Assembly (NCBI GenBank): GCA_005503065.1
Contig: SCOE01000011.1
Location: 62,001-126,000, forward strand
DNA from: Comamonadaceae bacterium ALPHA2B
Lineage (GTDB): Bacteria; Pseudomonadota; Gammaproteobacteria; Burkholderiales; Burkholderiaceae_C
Direction of reading: 5' to 3'
DNA: 64,000 bases
Position numbers and translations under genes: made by a program. Shown here piece after piece: positions 47,473 to 54,925 of this stretch. Below the pieces are notes generated by a model, which was not told where the DNA came from, searched no databases, and saw only the letters and a list, made by a program, of their open reading frames with translations. Each line of letters begins with the position of its first letter. Position 1 is the first letter of the stretch.

Positions 47473-48126
47473 ATGTCCATCCAGGCCACCCCCGTTCCCG
47501 GCGCCACCCTGCTCAAGCCGCAGGACCACACGCTCGTCATGATCGACTTCCAGTCGCAGATGGCCTTCGCGACGAAGTCGATCGACGCCACCCTGCTGCG
47601 CAACAACGCGGCGCTGGTCGCCCAGGCGGCGGCGGGCTTCGGTGTGTCGACGATCCTCACGACCGTGGCCGAGAAGAGCTTCTCGGGCCCCATGTTCAGC
47701 GAGATCACCGAGGCCTTCCCCGGCCAGGCGATGCTCGACCGCACCTCGATGAACACCTGGGAGGACGCCGCCGTCATCGCCCGCATCAACGAGATCGGCA
47801 AGCCGCGCATCGTGCTCGCGGGCCTGTGGACGGGCGTGTGCATCGTCGGGCCCGCCCTGTCGGCGATCGACCAGGGCTTCGAGGTGTACGTGATCGCCGA
47901 CGCCTGCGGCGACGTGTCGACCGAGGCGCACGACCGCGCCATGGACCGCATGGTGCAGTCCGGCGCGCGGCCGATGACCTCGTTGCAGTACCTGCTGGAG
48001 CTGCAGCGCGACTGGGCGCGCGCCGAGACCTACGAGCTCACCACCGGCATCGCCCGCCGCTGGGGTGGCGCCTACGGCCTGGGCGTGACCTACGCCAAGA
48101 CGATGTTCAATGCCCACGAAGGCTGA
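47473..48126 (+). CDS. Isochorismatase-like cysteine hydrolase (YcaC type)
   Basis: Encodes 217 residues from the ATG at 47473, which has AAAGGAG upstream. Catalytic triad residues of the cysteine-hydrolase family are visible: D25 in LVMIDFQSQ, the Lys in VAEKSFSG and C123 in GLWTGVCIV. The cis-peptide region and DACGDVSTEAHDRAMDRM fit YcaC-like proteins. It could hydrolyse an amide or similar bond; the substrate is unknown. First gene of a five-gene cassette with XapX, YtcJ-like amidohydrolase, DoxX and MFS genes. Confidence 0.88.
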   Translation: MSIQATPVPGATLLKPQDHTLVMIDFQSQMAFATKSIDATLLRNNAALVAQAAAGFGVSTILTTVAEKSFSGPMFSEITEAFPGQAMLDRTSMNTWEDAAVIARINEIGKPRIVLAGLWTGVCIVGPALSAIDQGFEVYVIADACGDVSTEAHDRAMDRMVQSGARPMTSLQYLLELQRDWARAETYELTTGIARRWGGAYGLGVTYAKTMFNAHEG

Positions 48127-48142
48127 AGCGGGCGCGGCACCC

Positions 48143-48427
48143 ATGAAGCCCTACGTCCTGGCACTCGCGCTCGGCCTGCTGGTCGGCGTGATCTACGGCC
48201 TGTTCCAGGTGCGCTCGCCGGCGCCGCCGGTGATCGCACTGGTCGGGCTGCTCGGCATCCTGGCCGGGGAGCAGATCCCGCCGCTGGTGAAGCAGTGGTT
48301 CCGGCCCGAGGCGCACGCCGCCTCATGGCTGCACGAACAGGTCAAGCCGCACGTCTTCGGCGAACTGCCGCAGTGCGCGAAGAAGCCGTCCGCCGGCGCG
48401 CCCGCAACGCCGGAGCAGAACGCATGA
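48143..48427 (+). CDS. XapX-domain small membrane protein
   Basis: Encodes 94 residues from the ATG at 48143. Two hydrophobic segments match the XapX (DUF1427) family: MKPYVLALALGLLVGVIYGLFQVRSPAPPVIALVGLLGILAGEQ. The tail PLVKQWFRPEAHAASWLHEQVKPHVFGELPQC is a longer-than-domain extension with His and Cys. Function is unknown in the family. The following gene starts on its stop codon (ATGA). Confidence 0.85.
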   Translation: MKPYVLALALGLLVGVIYGLFQVRSPAPPVIALVGLLGILAGEQIPPLVKQWFRPEAHAASWLHEQVKPHVFGELPQCAKKPSAGAPATPEQNA

Positions 48428-50415
48428 CCCCCGAGATCGACGACGGCCGCCGCCGCCTGGTCCTCGGCGCCCTGGGCGCCGCCGCCGGTGCCGCCACGGC
48501 CCAGACCCACCCCACCCGGAGCAACCCCATGGCCGACACCGCCATCCCCGAGCTGGTCCTGCACAACGGCCGGTTCACCACGCTGGACCGCAGCAACCCC
48601 ACCGCCACGGCCGTCGCCATCGCCGGCGGCCGCTTCGTGAAGGTGGGCCGCAGCGAGGACATCCTGCCGCTGGCCGGCACCCGCACCCGCGTGGTCGACC
48701 TGCAGGGCCGCAGCGTGCTGCCCGGCCTGATCGACAACCACCTGCACATCATCCGCGGCGGGCTGAACTTCAACCTCGAGCTGCGCTGGGACGGCGTGCG
48801 CAGCCTGGCCGACGCGATGGCCATGCTGCGCCAGCAGGTGGCGATCACGCCGGCGCCGCAGTGGGTGCGCGTGGTGGGCGGCTTCACCGAGCACCAGTTC
48901 GTCGAGAAGCGGCTGCCGACCATCGAGGAGCTGAACGCCGTGGCGCCCGACACGCCCGTCTTCATCCTCCACCTGTACGACCGCGCACTGCTCAACGGCG
49001 CCGCGCTGCGCGCCGTGGGCTACGGCAAGGACACGCCGGCGCCGCCCGGCGGCGAGATCGTGCGCGACGGCGCCGGCAACCCCACCGGCCTGCTGCTGGC
49101 CAAGCCCAATGCGGCCATCCTCTATGCCACGCTGGCCAAGGGGCCGAAGCTGCCGCCCGAGTACCAGCTCAACTCCACGCGCCACTTCATGCGCGAGCTC
49201 AACCGGCTGGGCGTCACGGGCGCCATCGACGCCGGCGGCGGCTTCCAGAACTACCCGGAGGACTACCAGGTCATCCAGCAGCTCGCGGACGCGGGCCAGC
49301 TCACCGTCCGCCTGGCCTACAACCTCTTCACGCAGAAGCCCAAGCAGGAGAAGCAGGACTTCCTGAACTGGACGGCCAGCTCGAAGTACAAGCAGGGCGA
49401 CGATTACTTCCGCCACAACGGCGCAGGCGAGATGCTGGTGTTCTCGGCCGCCGACTTCGAGGACTTCCGCCAGCCGCGGCCCGACATGCCGGCCGAGATG
49501 GAAGGCGAACTGGAAGAGGTCGTGCGGGTGCTGGTGCAGAACCGCTGGCCCTGGCGCATGCACGCAACCTACGACGAGACCATCAGCCGTTCGCTCGACG
49601 TGTTCGAGAAGGTCAACCGCGACACGCCCCTGGCGGGCCTGAACTGGTTCTTCGACCATGCGGAGACGATCTCCGAGCGCTCGATCGACCGCATTGCAGC
49701 GCTGGGCGGCGGCGTGGCGGTGCAGCACCGCATGGCCTACCAGGGCGAGTACTTCGTCGAGCGCTACGGCCCGGCCGCGGCCGAGGCGACGCCGCCGGTC
49801 AAGCGCATGCTCGACAAGGGCATCCACGTGTCGGCCGGGACCGACGCCACGCGCGTGGCCTCGTACAACCCATGGGTGTCGCTGTCGTGGCTGGTCACCG
49901 GCAAGACGGTCGGCGGTCTGCAGATCACACCCGAGCGCAACCTGCTCGACCGCGACACGGCCCTGCGCATGTGGACCGAGAAGGTGACCTGGTTCTCCAA
50001 CGAAGAAGGCAAGAAGGGCCGCATCGAGGCTGGCCAGCTGGCCGACCTGATCGTGCCCGACCGCGACTTCTTCGCGTGTCCCGAATCCGAGATCGCCGAC
50101 ACCACGTCGCTCCTGACGATGGTCGGCGGCAAGGTGGTCTACGGTGTCGGGCCTTTCGCGCCGCTGGATGCCGGCGGGCCGCCACCGGCCATGCCCGACT
50201 GGTCGCCCGTGCGCCGCTACGGCGGCTACGGCGCCTGGGGCCGCGAAGGTGCCCCGCTGCAGACCACGCTGCGCCGCGCGGCCCAGGCCTGCGCCTGCGC
50301 GACGAGCTGCAACGTGCACGGCCATGCACATGCCAGTGCCTGGGGCAGCCGGCTGCCGGTCGCCGACCTCAAGAGCTTCTGGGGCGCGCTGGGTTGCGCC
50401 TGCTGGGCGGTCTGA
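48424..50415 (+). CDS. YtcJ-like metal-dependent amidohydrolase with Tat signal and Cys/His-rich tail
   Basis: Encodes 663 residues. The N-terminus DDGRRRLVLGALGAAAGAATAQ is a probable Tat signal. The amidohydrolase-3 core has VLPGLIDNHLHIIRGG, WRMHATYDETISRSLDVFE, FFDHAETIS and SAGTDATRVASYNPW, with the metal histidines in DNHLH and catalytic-side Asp in GTDATR. The protein ends with a Cys/His-rich stretch (ACACATSCNVHGHAHA and LGCACWAV), which I do not know from the family and could bind metal. Relatives hydrolyse formamides and other cyclic or N-substituted amides. It is coupled to XapX and DoxX genes. Confidence 0.88.
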   Translation: MTPEIDDGRRRLVLGALGAAAGAATAQTHPTRSNPMADTAIPELVLHNGRFTTLDRSNPTATAVAIAGGRFVKVGRSEDILPLAGTRTRVVDLQGRSVLPGLIDNHLHIIRGGLNFNLELRWDGVRSLADAMAMLRQQVAITPAPQWVRVVGGFTEHQFVEKRLPTIEELNAVAPDTPVFILHLYDRALLNGAALRAVGYGKDTPAPPGGEIVRDGAGNPTGLLLAKPNAAILYATLAKGPKLPPEYQLNSTRHFMRELNRLGVTGAIDAGGGFQNYPEDYQVIQQLADAGQLTVRLAYNLFTQKPKQEKQDFLNWTASSKYKQGDDYFRHNGAGEMLVFSAADFEDFRQPRPDMPAEMEGELEEVVRVLVQNRWPWRMHATYDETISRSLDVFEKVNRDTPLAGLNWFFDHAETISERSIDRIAALGGGVAVQHRMAYQGEYFVERYGPAAAEATPPVKRMLDKGIHVSAGTDATRVASYNPWVSLSWLVTGKTVGGLQITPERNLLDRDTALRMWTEKVTWFSNEEGKKGRIEAGQLADLIVPDRDFFACPESEIADTTSLLTMVGGKVVYGVGPFAPLDAGGPPPAMPDWSPVRRYGGYGAWGREGAPLQTTLRRAAQACACATSCNVHGHAHASAWGSRLPVADLKSFWGALGCACWAV

Positions 50416-50810
50416 TGGGCTGGACGCGATCCCCCTGGGTCTACCGCGCGACCCTGCTGCTGCTGTGCGCGGCCTACCTGCAGGGCGGCCTGGTCAAGGC
50501 CTTCGACTTCGACGGCGCCATGGCCGAGATGACGCACTTCGGCCTCGCGCCGGCCGCGCCGCTGGCCGCGGCGGTGATCGTGCTGGAGCTGGGCGCGTCG
50601 GCGCTGATCCTCAGCGGCCGGCTGCGCTGGCTCGGCGCGCTGATGCTGGCGGCCTTCACGCTGGGCGCCACCTTCCTGGCGCTGCGTTTCTGGGAGATGC
50701 CGCAGCCGCAGCGCTTCGGCGCGGCCAACGCCTTCTTCGAGCACCTGGGCCTGGTGGGCGGCTTCATACTCGTGGCCTGGCTCGACTGGAAGGAACGCAT
50801 GCATGGCTGA
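50415..50810 (+). CDS. DoxX-family membrane protein
   Basis: Encodes 131 residues with four hydrophobic segments. AYLQGGLVKAFDFDGAMAEMTHFGL and the AVIVLELGASALILSGRLRWLGALMLAAFTLGATFLALRFW stretch fit the DoxX/YphA fold. The start overlaps the amidohydrolase stop (TGATG) and the end overlaps the MFS gene by 8 bases. Role unknown; some DoxX proteins work with redox enzymes at the membrane. Confidence 0.85.
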   Translation: MGWTRSPWVYRATLLLLCAAYLQGGLVKAFDFDGAMAEMTHFGLAPAAPLAAAVIVLELGASALILSGRLRWLGALMLAAFTLGATFLALRFWEMPQPQRFGAANAFFEHLGLVGGFILVAWLDWKERMHG

Positions 50811-52383
50811 AGCCGCACCCCGAAGCAGTTTCGCGCCCCTGCGGCTTCCGGTGTTCGCGGTGCTGTGGGGCGCCACGGTGCTCGGCAACATCGGCAGCTT
50901 CATGCGCGACGTGGCCAGTGCCTGGCTGGTCACCGACCTGTCGCCCAGCCCCACCGCGGTCGCGCTCATCCAGACGGCGGCGACGCTGCCGGTCTTCCTG
51001 CTGGCCATCCCGGCCGGGGTGCTGTCGGACATCCTCGACCGGCGGCGTTTCCTCATCGTCGTGCAGGTCCTGCTCGCGGCGGTGAGCACCGCCTTGCTGC
51101 TGCTCTCGCGCTCGGGCTCGCTCACCGTCGAATACCTCATCGCGCTGACCTTCATCGGCGGCGTGGGCGCGGCGCTGATGGGGCCGACCTGGCAGTCCAT
51201 CGTGCCGGAACTGGTGCCGCGCGAGGAATTGAAGAACGCGGTGGCACTCAACTCGCTGGGCATCAACATCGCGCGCGCGATCGGCCCGGCCCTGGGCGGG
51301 CTGATCCTCGCGAGCTTCGGCGCCGCGATGACCTACGGCGCCGACGTGGCGAGCTACGTCTTCGTCATCGCCGCGCTCCTGTGGTGGAAGCGGCCCGCGG
51401 CCACCGACGCGGACGGCCTGTCGGAAAACTTCGGCGGCGCCTTCCGCGCCGGCCTGCGCTATGCGCGCGCCAGCCGTGAACTGCACATCGTGCTGCTGCG
51501 CGCGGCGGTGTTCTTCCTCTTCGCCAGTGCCGCCTGGGCCCTGCTGCCTCTCGTGGCGCGGCAGATGCTCCAGGGCACGGCGGGCTTCTACGGCGTGCTG
51601 ATGGGCGCAGTGGGCGCCGGCGCGATCGTGGGGGCGCTGGTGATGCCGCGGCTGCGCGCGAAGCTCGATGCCGACGGCCTGATCCTGCTGGCCTCGGTGC
51701 TCACCGTGGCGGTGCTGGGCGCACTGGTGCTGGCGCCGCCGCAGTGGCTGGCGGTGCTGCTGCTGCTGGTGCTGGGCGTGGGCTGGATCACGGCGCTGAC
51801 CACGCTCAACGGCGTCGCCCAGGCGGTGCTGCCCAACTGGGTGCGCGGGCGCGGCCTGGCCGTCTACCTCACGGTGTTCAACGGCGCGATGGCCGCGGGC
51901 AGCCTGGGCTGGGGCCTGGTGGCGCAGCAGATCGGCGTGCGCGGCGCACTGGTCGGCGCCGCGGCCGGCCTGCTGCTGGTCGCCCTGCTCTTCCACCGCG
52001 TGCGCCTGCCCGCCGGCGAGGCCGACCTGCAGGCCTCGCGCCACTGGCCCGAGCCGCTGCTGGCGGAACCCGTGGCCCACGACCGCGGGCCGGTGATGGT
52101 GCAGGTGGAGTACCGCGTGCGCAAGGAGGATCGCCCGGCCTTCCTGGAGGCGGTGCGCCGTCTGGCCCCCGAACGCCGCCGCGACGGCGCCTACGCCTGG
52201 GGCCTGCACGAACACACGGCCGACCCGGAGCGCATCGTCGAGTGGTTCATGGTCGAGTCCTGGGCCGAGCACCTGCGCCAGCACCACCGCGTGTCGCATG
52301 CCGACGCCGACCTGCAGGAAGAGGTGGTGCGCTGGCACATCGGGCCGCAGCGGCCCGAGGTCCATCACTTCCTGGCGCTGTGA
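50803..52383 (+). CDS. MFS_3-family transporter with a C-terminal ABM-like domain
   Basis: Encodes 526 residues. About residues 15-405 hold 12 membrane spans of the MFS_3 (EntS-like) type, with GNIGSFMRDVASAWLVTDL and AIPAGVLSDILDRRRFLIVV (the DxxxRR loop). Residues about 425-526 form a soluble domain (VMVQVEYRVRKEDRPAFLEAVRRL, VESWAEHLRQHHRVS) that is a regular part of this family. Likely an exporter. Overlap with the DoxX gene shows it belongs to the cassette. Confidence 0.9.
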   Translation: MAEAAPRSSFAPLRLPVFAVLWGATVLGNIGSFMRDVASAWLVTDLSPSPTAVALIQTAATLPVFLLAIPAGVLSDILDRRRFLIVVQVLLAAVSTALLLLSRSGSLTVEYLIALTFIGGVGAALMGPTWQSIVPELVPREELKNAVALNSLGINIARAIGPALGGLILASFGAAMTYGADVASYVFVIAALLWWKRPAATDADGLSENFGGAFRAGLRYARASRELHIVLLRAAVFFLFASAAWALLPLVARQMLQGTAGFYGVLMGAVGAGAIVGALVMPRLRAKLDADGLILLASVLTVAVLGALVLAPPQWLAVLLLLVLGVGWITALTTLNGVAQAVLPNWVRGRGLAVYLTVFNGAMAAGSLGWGLVAQQIGVRGALVGAAAGLLLVALLFHRVRLPAGEADLQASRHWPEPLLAEPVAHDRGPVMVQVEYRVRKEDRPAFLEAVRRLAPERRRDGAYAWGLHEHTADPERIVEWFMVESWAEHLRQHHRVSHADADLQEEVVRWHIGPQRPEVHHFLAL

Positions 52384-52400
52384 ACCTGCGCGCGCGAAGG

Positions 52401-52448
52401 AACCGTTCGGGCCGAGCCTGTCGACGCCCGGCGCGACCCCTCGACAGG
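52401..52448. repeat. Truncated copy of the gcvP-downstream palindrome
   Basis: AACCGTTCGGGCCGAGCCTG then TCGACGCC (52401-52428) matches the left arm at 3977-4002 with two changes. Only TCGACAGG (52441-52448) of the right arm is left before the zinc-finger gene stop. It lies between the convergent MFS and zinc-finger genes. Confidence 0.75.
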
Positions 52449-52450
52449 TA

Positions 52451-52759
52451 TCAAACGTAGCGCGGGATCGGCCCGTTCTGCGGCGTGGTGTCGGCGCCCA
52501 GGTCGAGCACCACCTTGTCGACGAAGCACCAGCCCCAGCCCTCGGGCGGGTCGTAGCCCTCGATGATCGGATGCCCGGTGGCCTTGAAGTGCGCCCGGGC
52601 ATGGCGGTTGGGCGAGTCGTCGCAGCAGCCCACGTGGCCGCAACTGCGGCACAGGCGCAGGTGCACCCAGGGACTGCCGGTCTTGAGGCATTCCTCGCAC
52701 CCCAGGGTGCCGGGCGTCACGGTGTGGATGCTGTCGGTGTGGGTGCAGGCGCGGGGCAT
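52451..52759 (-). CDS. UBP-type zinc finger protein
   Basis: Encodes 102 residues, all of it one ZnF-UBP domain: CTHTDSIHTVTPGTLGCEECLKTG, HLRLCRSCGHVGCCDDSPNRHARAHFKATGHPIIEGYDP and WCFVDK. The Cys/His zinc ligands are complete. Such free-standing domains exist in many bacteria without ubiquitin, and the role is unknown. The same-strand AraC gene ends 23 bases upstream, so they may be cotranscribed. Confidence 0.9.
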   Translation of the reverse strand: MPRACTHTDSIHTVTPGTLGCEECLKTGSPWVHLRLCRSCGHVGCCDDSPNRHARAHFKATGHPIIEGYDPPEGWGWCFVDKVVLDLGADTTPQNGPIPRYV

Positions 52760-52782
52760 GGTGGCGCTCTCCTCGACGGGGT

Positions 52783-53694
52783 TCAGTGATGGTAGGTGCG
52801 CCGCCAGCGGCCGGGCGGCAGGCCCATGTGCTGCGTGAAGACGCGGCTGAAGTGGCTCTGGTCGGCGAAGCCGCAGGCCGCGGCGATGTCGGCCAGCGTC
52901 AGCGCCGGCCTGGCCAGCAGCGTGCGCGCGCGCGCCAGGCGCTGCGCGACCAGCCACTGGTGCGGCGTCTGGCCGGTGGTCTCGCGAAAGGCATGGATGA
53001 AGTAGCTGCGCGACATGCCGCAGGCATCGGCGATCTCCTGTGCCGACAGCTCGCCGTCGAGGCGCGCGGCAAGCATTTCCTTGGCCCGCAGCTCGAGCGT
53101 GCGCGGCAGCAGCCGGCGCCGCCGCGGCGGATCGGCCCGCTGGGCCTGGCAGCGGGCCAGCACATGGGCCGCCATGGCACCCGTGACATGGTCGAGGAAG
53201 AGCCGGCTCGCGGCCTGGGGATGGGCGAGCGCGGGCAGCAGAGCCAGCGCCAGGTGGTGCAGCACGTCGTCGCGCACGCCCGTCAGGCGATTGGGGGCGC
53301 CCAGGCCCAGCGGCACGGCGCGGTCGGCGTCCTGTTCGAGCGCGGCATACGGAAACTCCACCAGCAGGAAATCGAAGCCGCTTTTCATGTCGGCGCGGTA
53401 GCGCTCGTTGAAGTCGCGCACGTAGATGCTGCCGCAGGCGAAGTGGTGCGTGGTCGCGTGATGGGAGTGGATGATGCGCCGGCTGTGGCCGTCGGCCAGC
53501 GAGACGCCCAGCAGGATGCCGCGGCCCGAGGGCGGCGTCTCGACACTGCCGACCTGTTCGTCGCACACGGTCTTGCGGTAGGCCTGCAGGCCGCCGTCGA
53601 GCGAGAGCTGTTCGTTGCGCAGCAATCGATGGGCGGGGCATCCCAGGGCGTCGCGAGGCTGGACGGCGTCGGCGCGTGTGGCGGCAACAGGCAT
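52783..53694 (-). CDS. AraC-family transcriptional regulator
   Basis: Encodes 303 residues. The C-terminal two-helix-turn-helix domain covers about residues 210-303: LDGELSAQEIADACGMSRSYFIHAFRETTGQTPHQWLVAQRLARAR and LTLADIAAACGFADQSHFSRVFTQHMGLPPGRWR. The N-terminal 200 residues are a sensing domain without a recognisable cupin signature. Probably controls the zinc-finger gene or distant targets. Confidence 0.92.
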   Translation of the reverse strand: MPVAATRADAVQPRDALGCPAHRLLRNEQLSLDGGLQAYRKTVCDEQVGSVETPPSGRGILLGVSLADGHSRRIIHSHHATTHHFACGSIYVRDFNERYRADMKSGFDFLLVEFPYAALEQDADRAVPLGLGAPNRLTGVRDDVLHHLALALLPALAHPQAASRLFLDHVTGAMAAHVLARCQAQRADPPRRRRLLPRTLELRAKEMLAARLDGELSAQEIADACGMSRSYFIHAFRETTGQTPHQWLVAQRLARARTLLARPALTLADIAAACGFADQSHFSRVFTQHMGLPPGRWRRTYHH

Positions 53695-53810
53695 CGTGCG
53701 GGTCGGTGAGTCGGGTTGGACGAGGCCCGAGTGTGACCGAGGGGCATGGGTGCCGTACAACCTGCACGCATGTCCCCATCGAGCCCGGGGCCGCGGTGCG
53801 GCCCTGGCCG

Positions 53811-54707
53811 TCAGGGCCGCGTCGCGGGCCCGCCCGGCCGCGCCGTGGCGACCTGGGCGCGCAGCTCGCGCAGGCGGGCCTTGAGCCGCCGCTCGTTGTC
53901 CAGGCCCATCCGCACCATCAGCTTCTGCCCGGCCGACAGCGATTCGAGCTTCGGATCGGCGTATTCGTAGCGAACCCAGGGCTTCTCGGAGGGCACCTCG
54001 CCCTTGACCTCGACCACGCGGATGGCGACCGGCCCCTGCGGCTCGGGCGCGGCCAGCAGGTGGTCGATCACGGCCACGAGGCGGTCGTTGAAGTACTTGC
54101 CGGGGTAGCCCAGCTCCTCGTAGGCCTGCTGGAAGAGCGGATACAGCCGCGCGTAGAGCGCCGCCGCCTGCTTCGCATCGACCGACTCGGCGAAGTGCAC
54201 GAAGGGCGTGTAGCGCGCGGCATTGCCAGGGTCGACCGTGCGCCGATCGCCCTCGCCCGAGAGCGCGAAGGCGCCGCCCGTAGGCCGCGCGGGCCACACC
54301 TGCACCGGCGCATGCTCGCGCGGCAGGTTGTCGACGGTGGCGACGAATCGCCGCACGAAGCCGTCGATCTGCAGGAAGGCGGCGACGTTCTTGCTGCCGA
54401 GCAATTCGGCGAGGGCCGAGCGCACGCGCGCGTCGGCGTCGGCCAACGCCGGCAGGGCCTCGTCGGGTTTGGCGATCTCCTCCACCGGGTTCTGCGGCCC
54501 CTGCGCCACCGGCGGCGGCGGTGCGTCGTCCGGCGTGGCCGGCGGCGGCGCCACGGTGGCCGCTGGCGTGGCGGCCGACTCGGCCTGGTGCTGCTGCCAC
54601 CAGCGCCAGCCGAAGAAGCCGGCGGCCAGCAGCACGACGAGGATGGCGACGATCCACCCCACGGGGCGTTCGGTGGCGGGGCGATAGTCGGGTTCGCGGT
54701 CGGTCAT
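53811..54707 (-). CDS. DUF3014-family membrane-anchored protein
   Basis: Encodes 298 residues. A single N-terminal span (VGWIVAILVVLLAAGFFGWRW) is followed by an Ala/Pro-rich linker and a globular domain with LLGSKNVAAFLQIDGFVRRFVATVDNLPREHAP, FVHFAESVDAKQAAALYARLYPLFQQAYEELGYPGKYFNDRLVAVIDHLL. This matches the DUF3014 family as I know it; no function is established. It is periplasmic by topology. Monocistronic, downstream of a repeat hairpin. Confidence 0.82.
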   Translation of the reverse strand: MTDREPDYRPATERPVGWIVAILVVLLAAGFFGWRWWQQHQAESAATPAATVAPPPATPDDAPPPPVAQGPQNPVEEIAKPDEALPALADADARVRSALAELLGSKNVAAFLQIDGFVRRFVATVDNLPREHAPVQVWPARPTGGAFALSGEGDRRTVDPGNAARYTPFVHFAESVDAKQAAALYARLYPLFQQAYEELGYPGKYFNDRLVAVIDHLLAAPEPQGPVAIRVVEVKGEVPSEKPWVRYEYADPKLESLSAGQKLMVRMGLDNERRLKARLRELRAQVATARPGGPATRP

Positions 54708-54866
54708 GGCAAAAGCTCTCCTGGGCGGGTTCGGCAGGCGTCCGACGGGCCATTGGACACGTGCCACGCCTCGCGCCCGTAACCTGCTGTGAAGCGCCGG
54801 CGCGCATCCCTGCCAGAGGGAGCCGATGGGCGCGCCCGAGTTCCGCCGCTCGGCGACTGCGACCAT

Positions 54867-54920
54867 TTGCTACAAAAAAGATAGCTGGCGGCGCCCGGTG
54901 GGCGGGCGCCCCGGCCCTTT
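54867..54920. terminator. Dispersed hairpin element acting as a likely bidirectional terminator
   Basis: The stem GGCGCCC/GGGCGCC (54890-54910) is followed on the plus strand by CCGGCCCTTTTTC and on the minus strand by GCCAGCTATCTTTTTTG, so both strands show a hairpin plus T-run. TTGCTACAAAAAAGATAGCTGG at its left end is the form of a repeat often seen in Comamonadaceae. It follows the diguanylate cyclase stop at 54926. Confidence 0.7.
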
Positions 54921-54925
54921 TTCAT

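Noticed and set aside
50803-52383. MFS protein fused to a monooxygenase-like domain as a novel fusion
   Set aside because: The C-terminal ABM-like part is, from my knowledge of the MFS_3 family, a regular part of these proteins.
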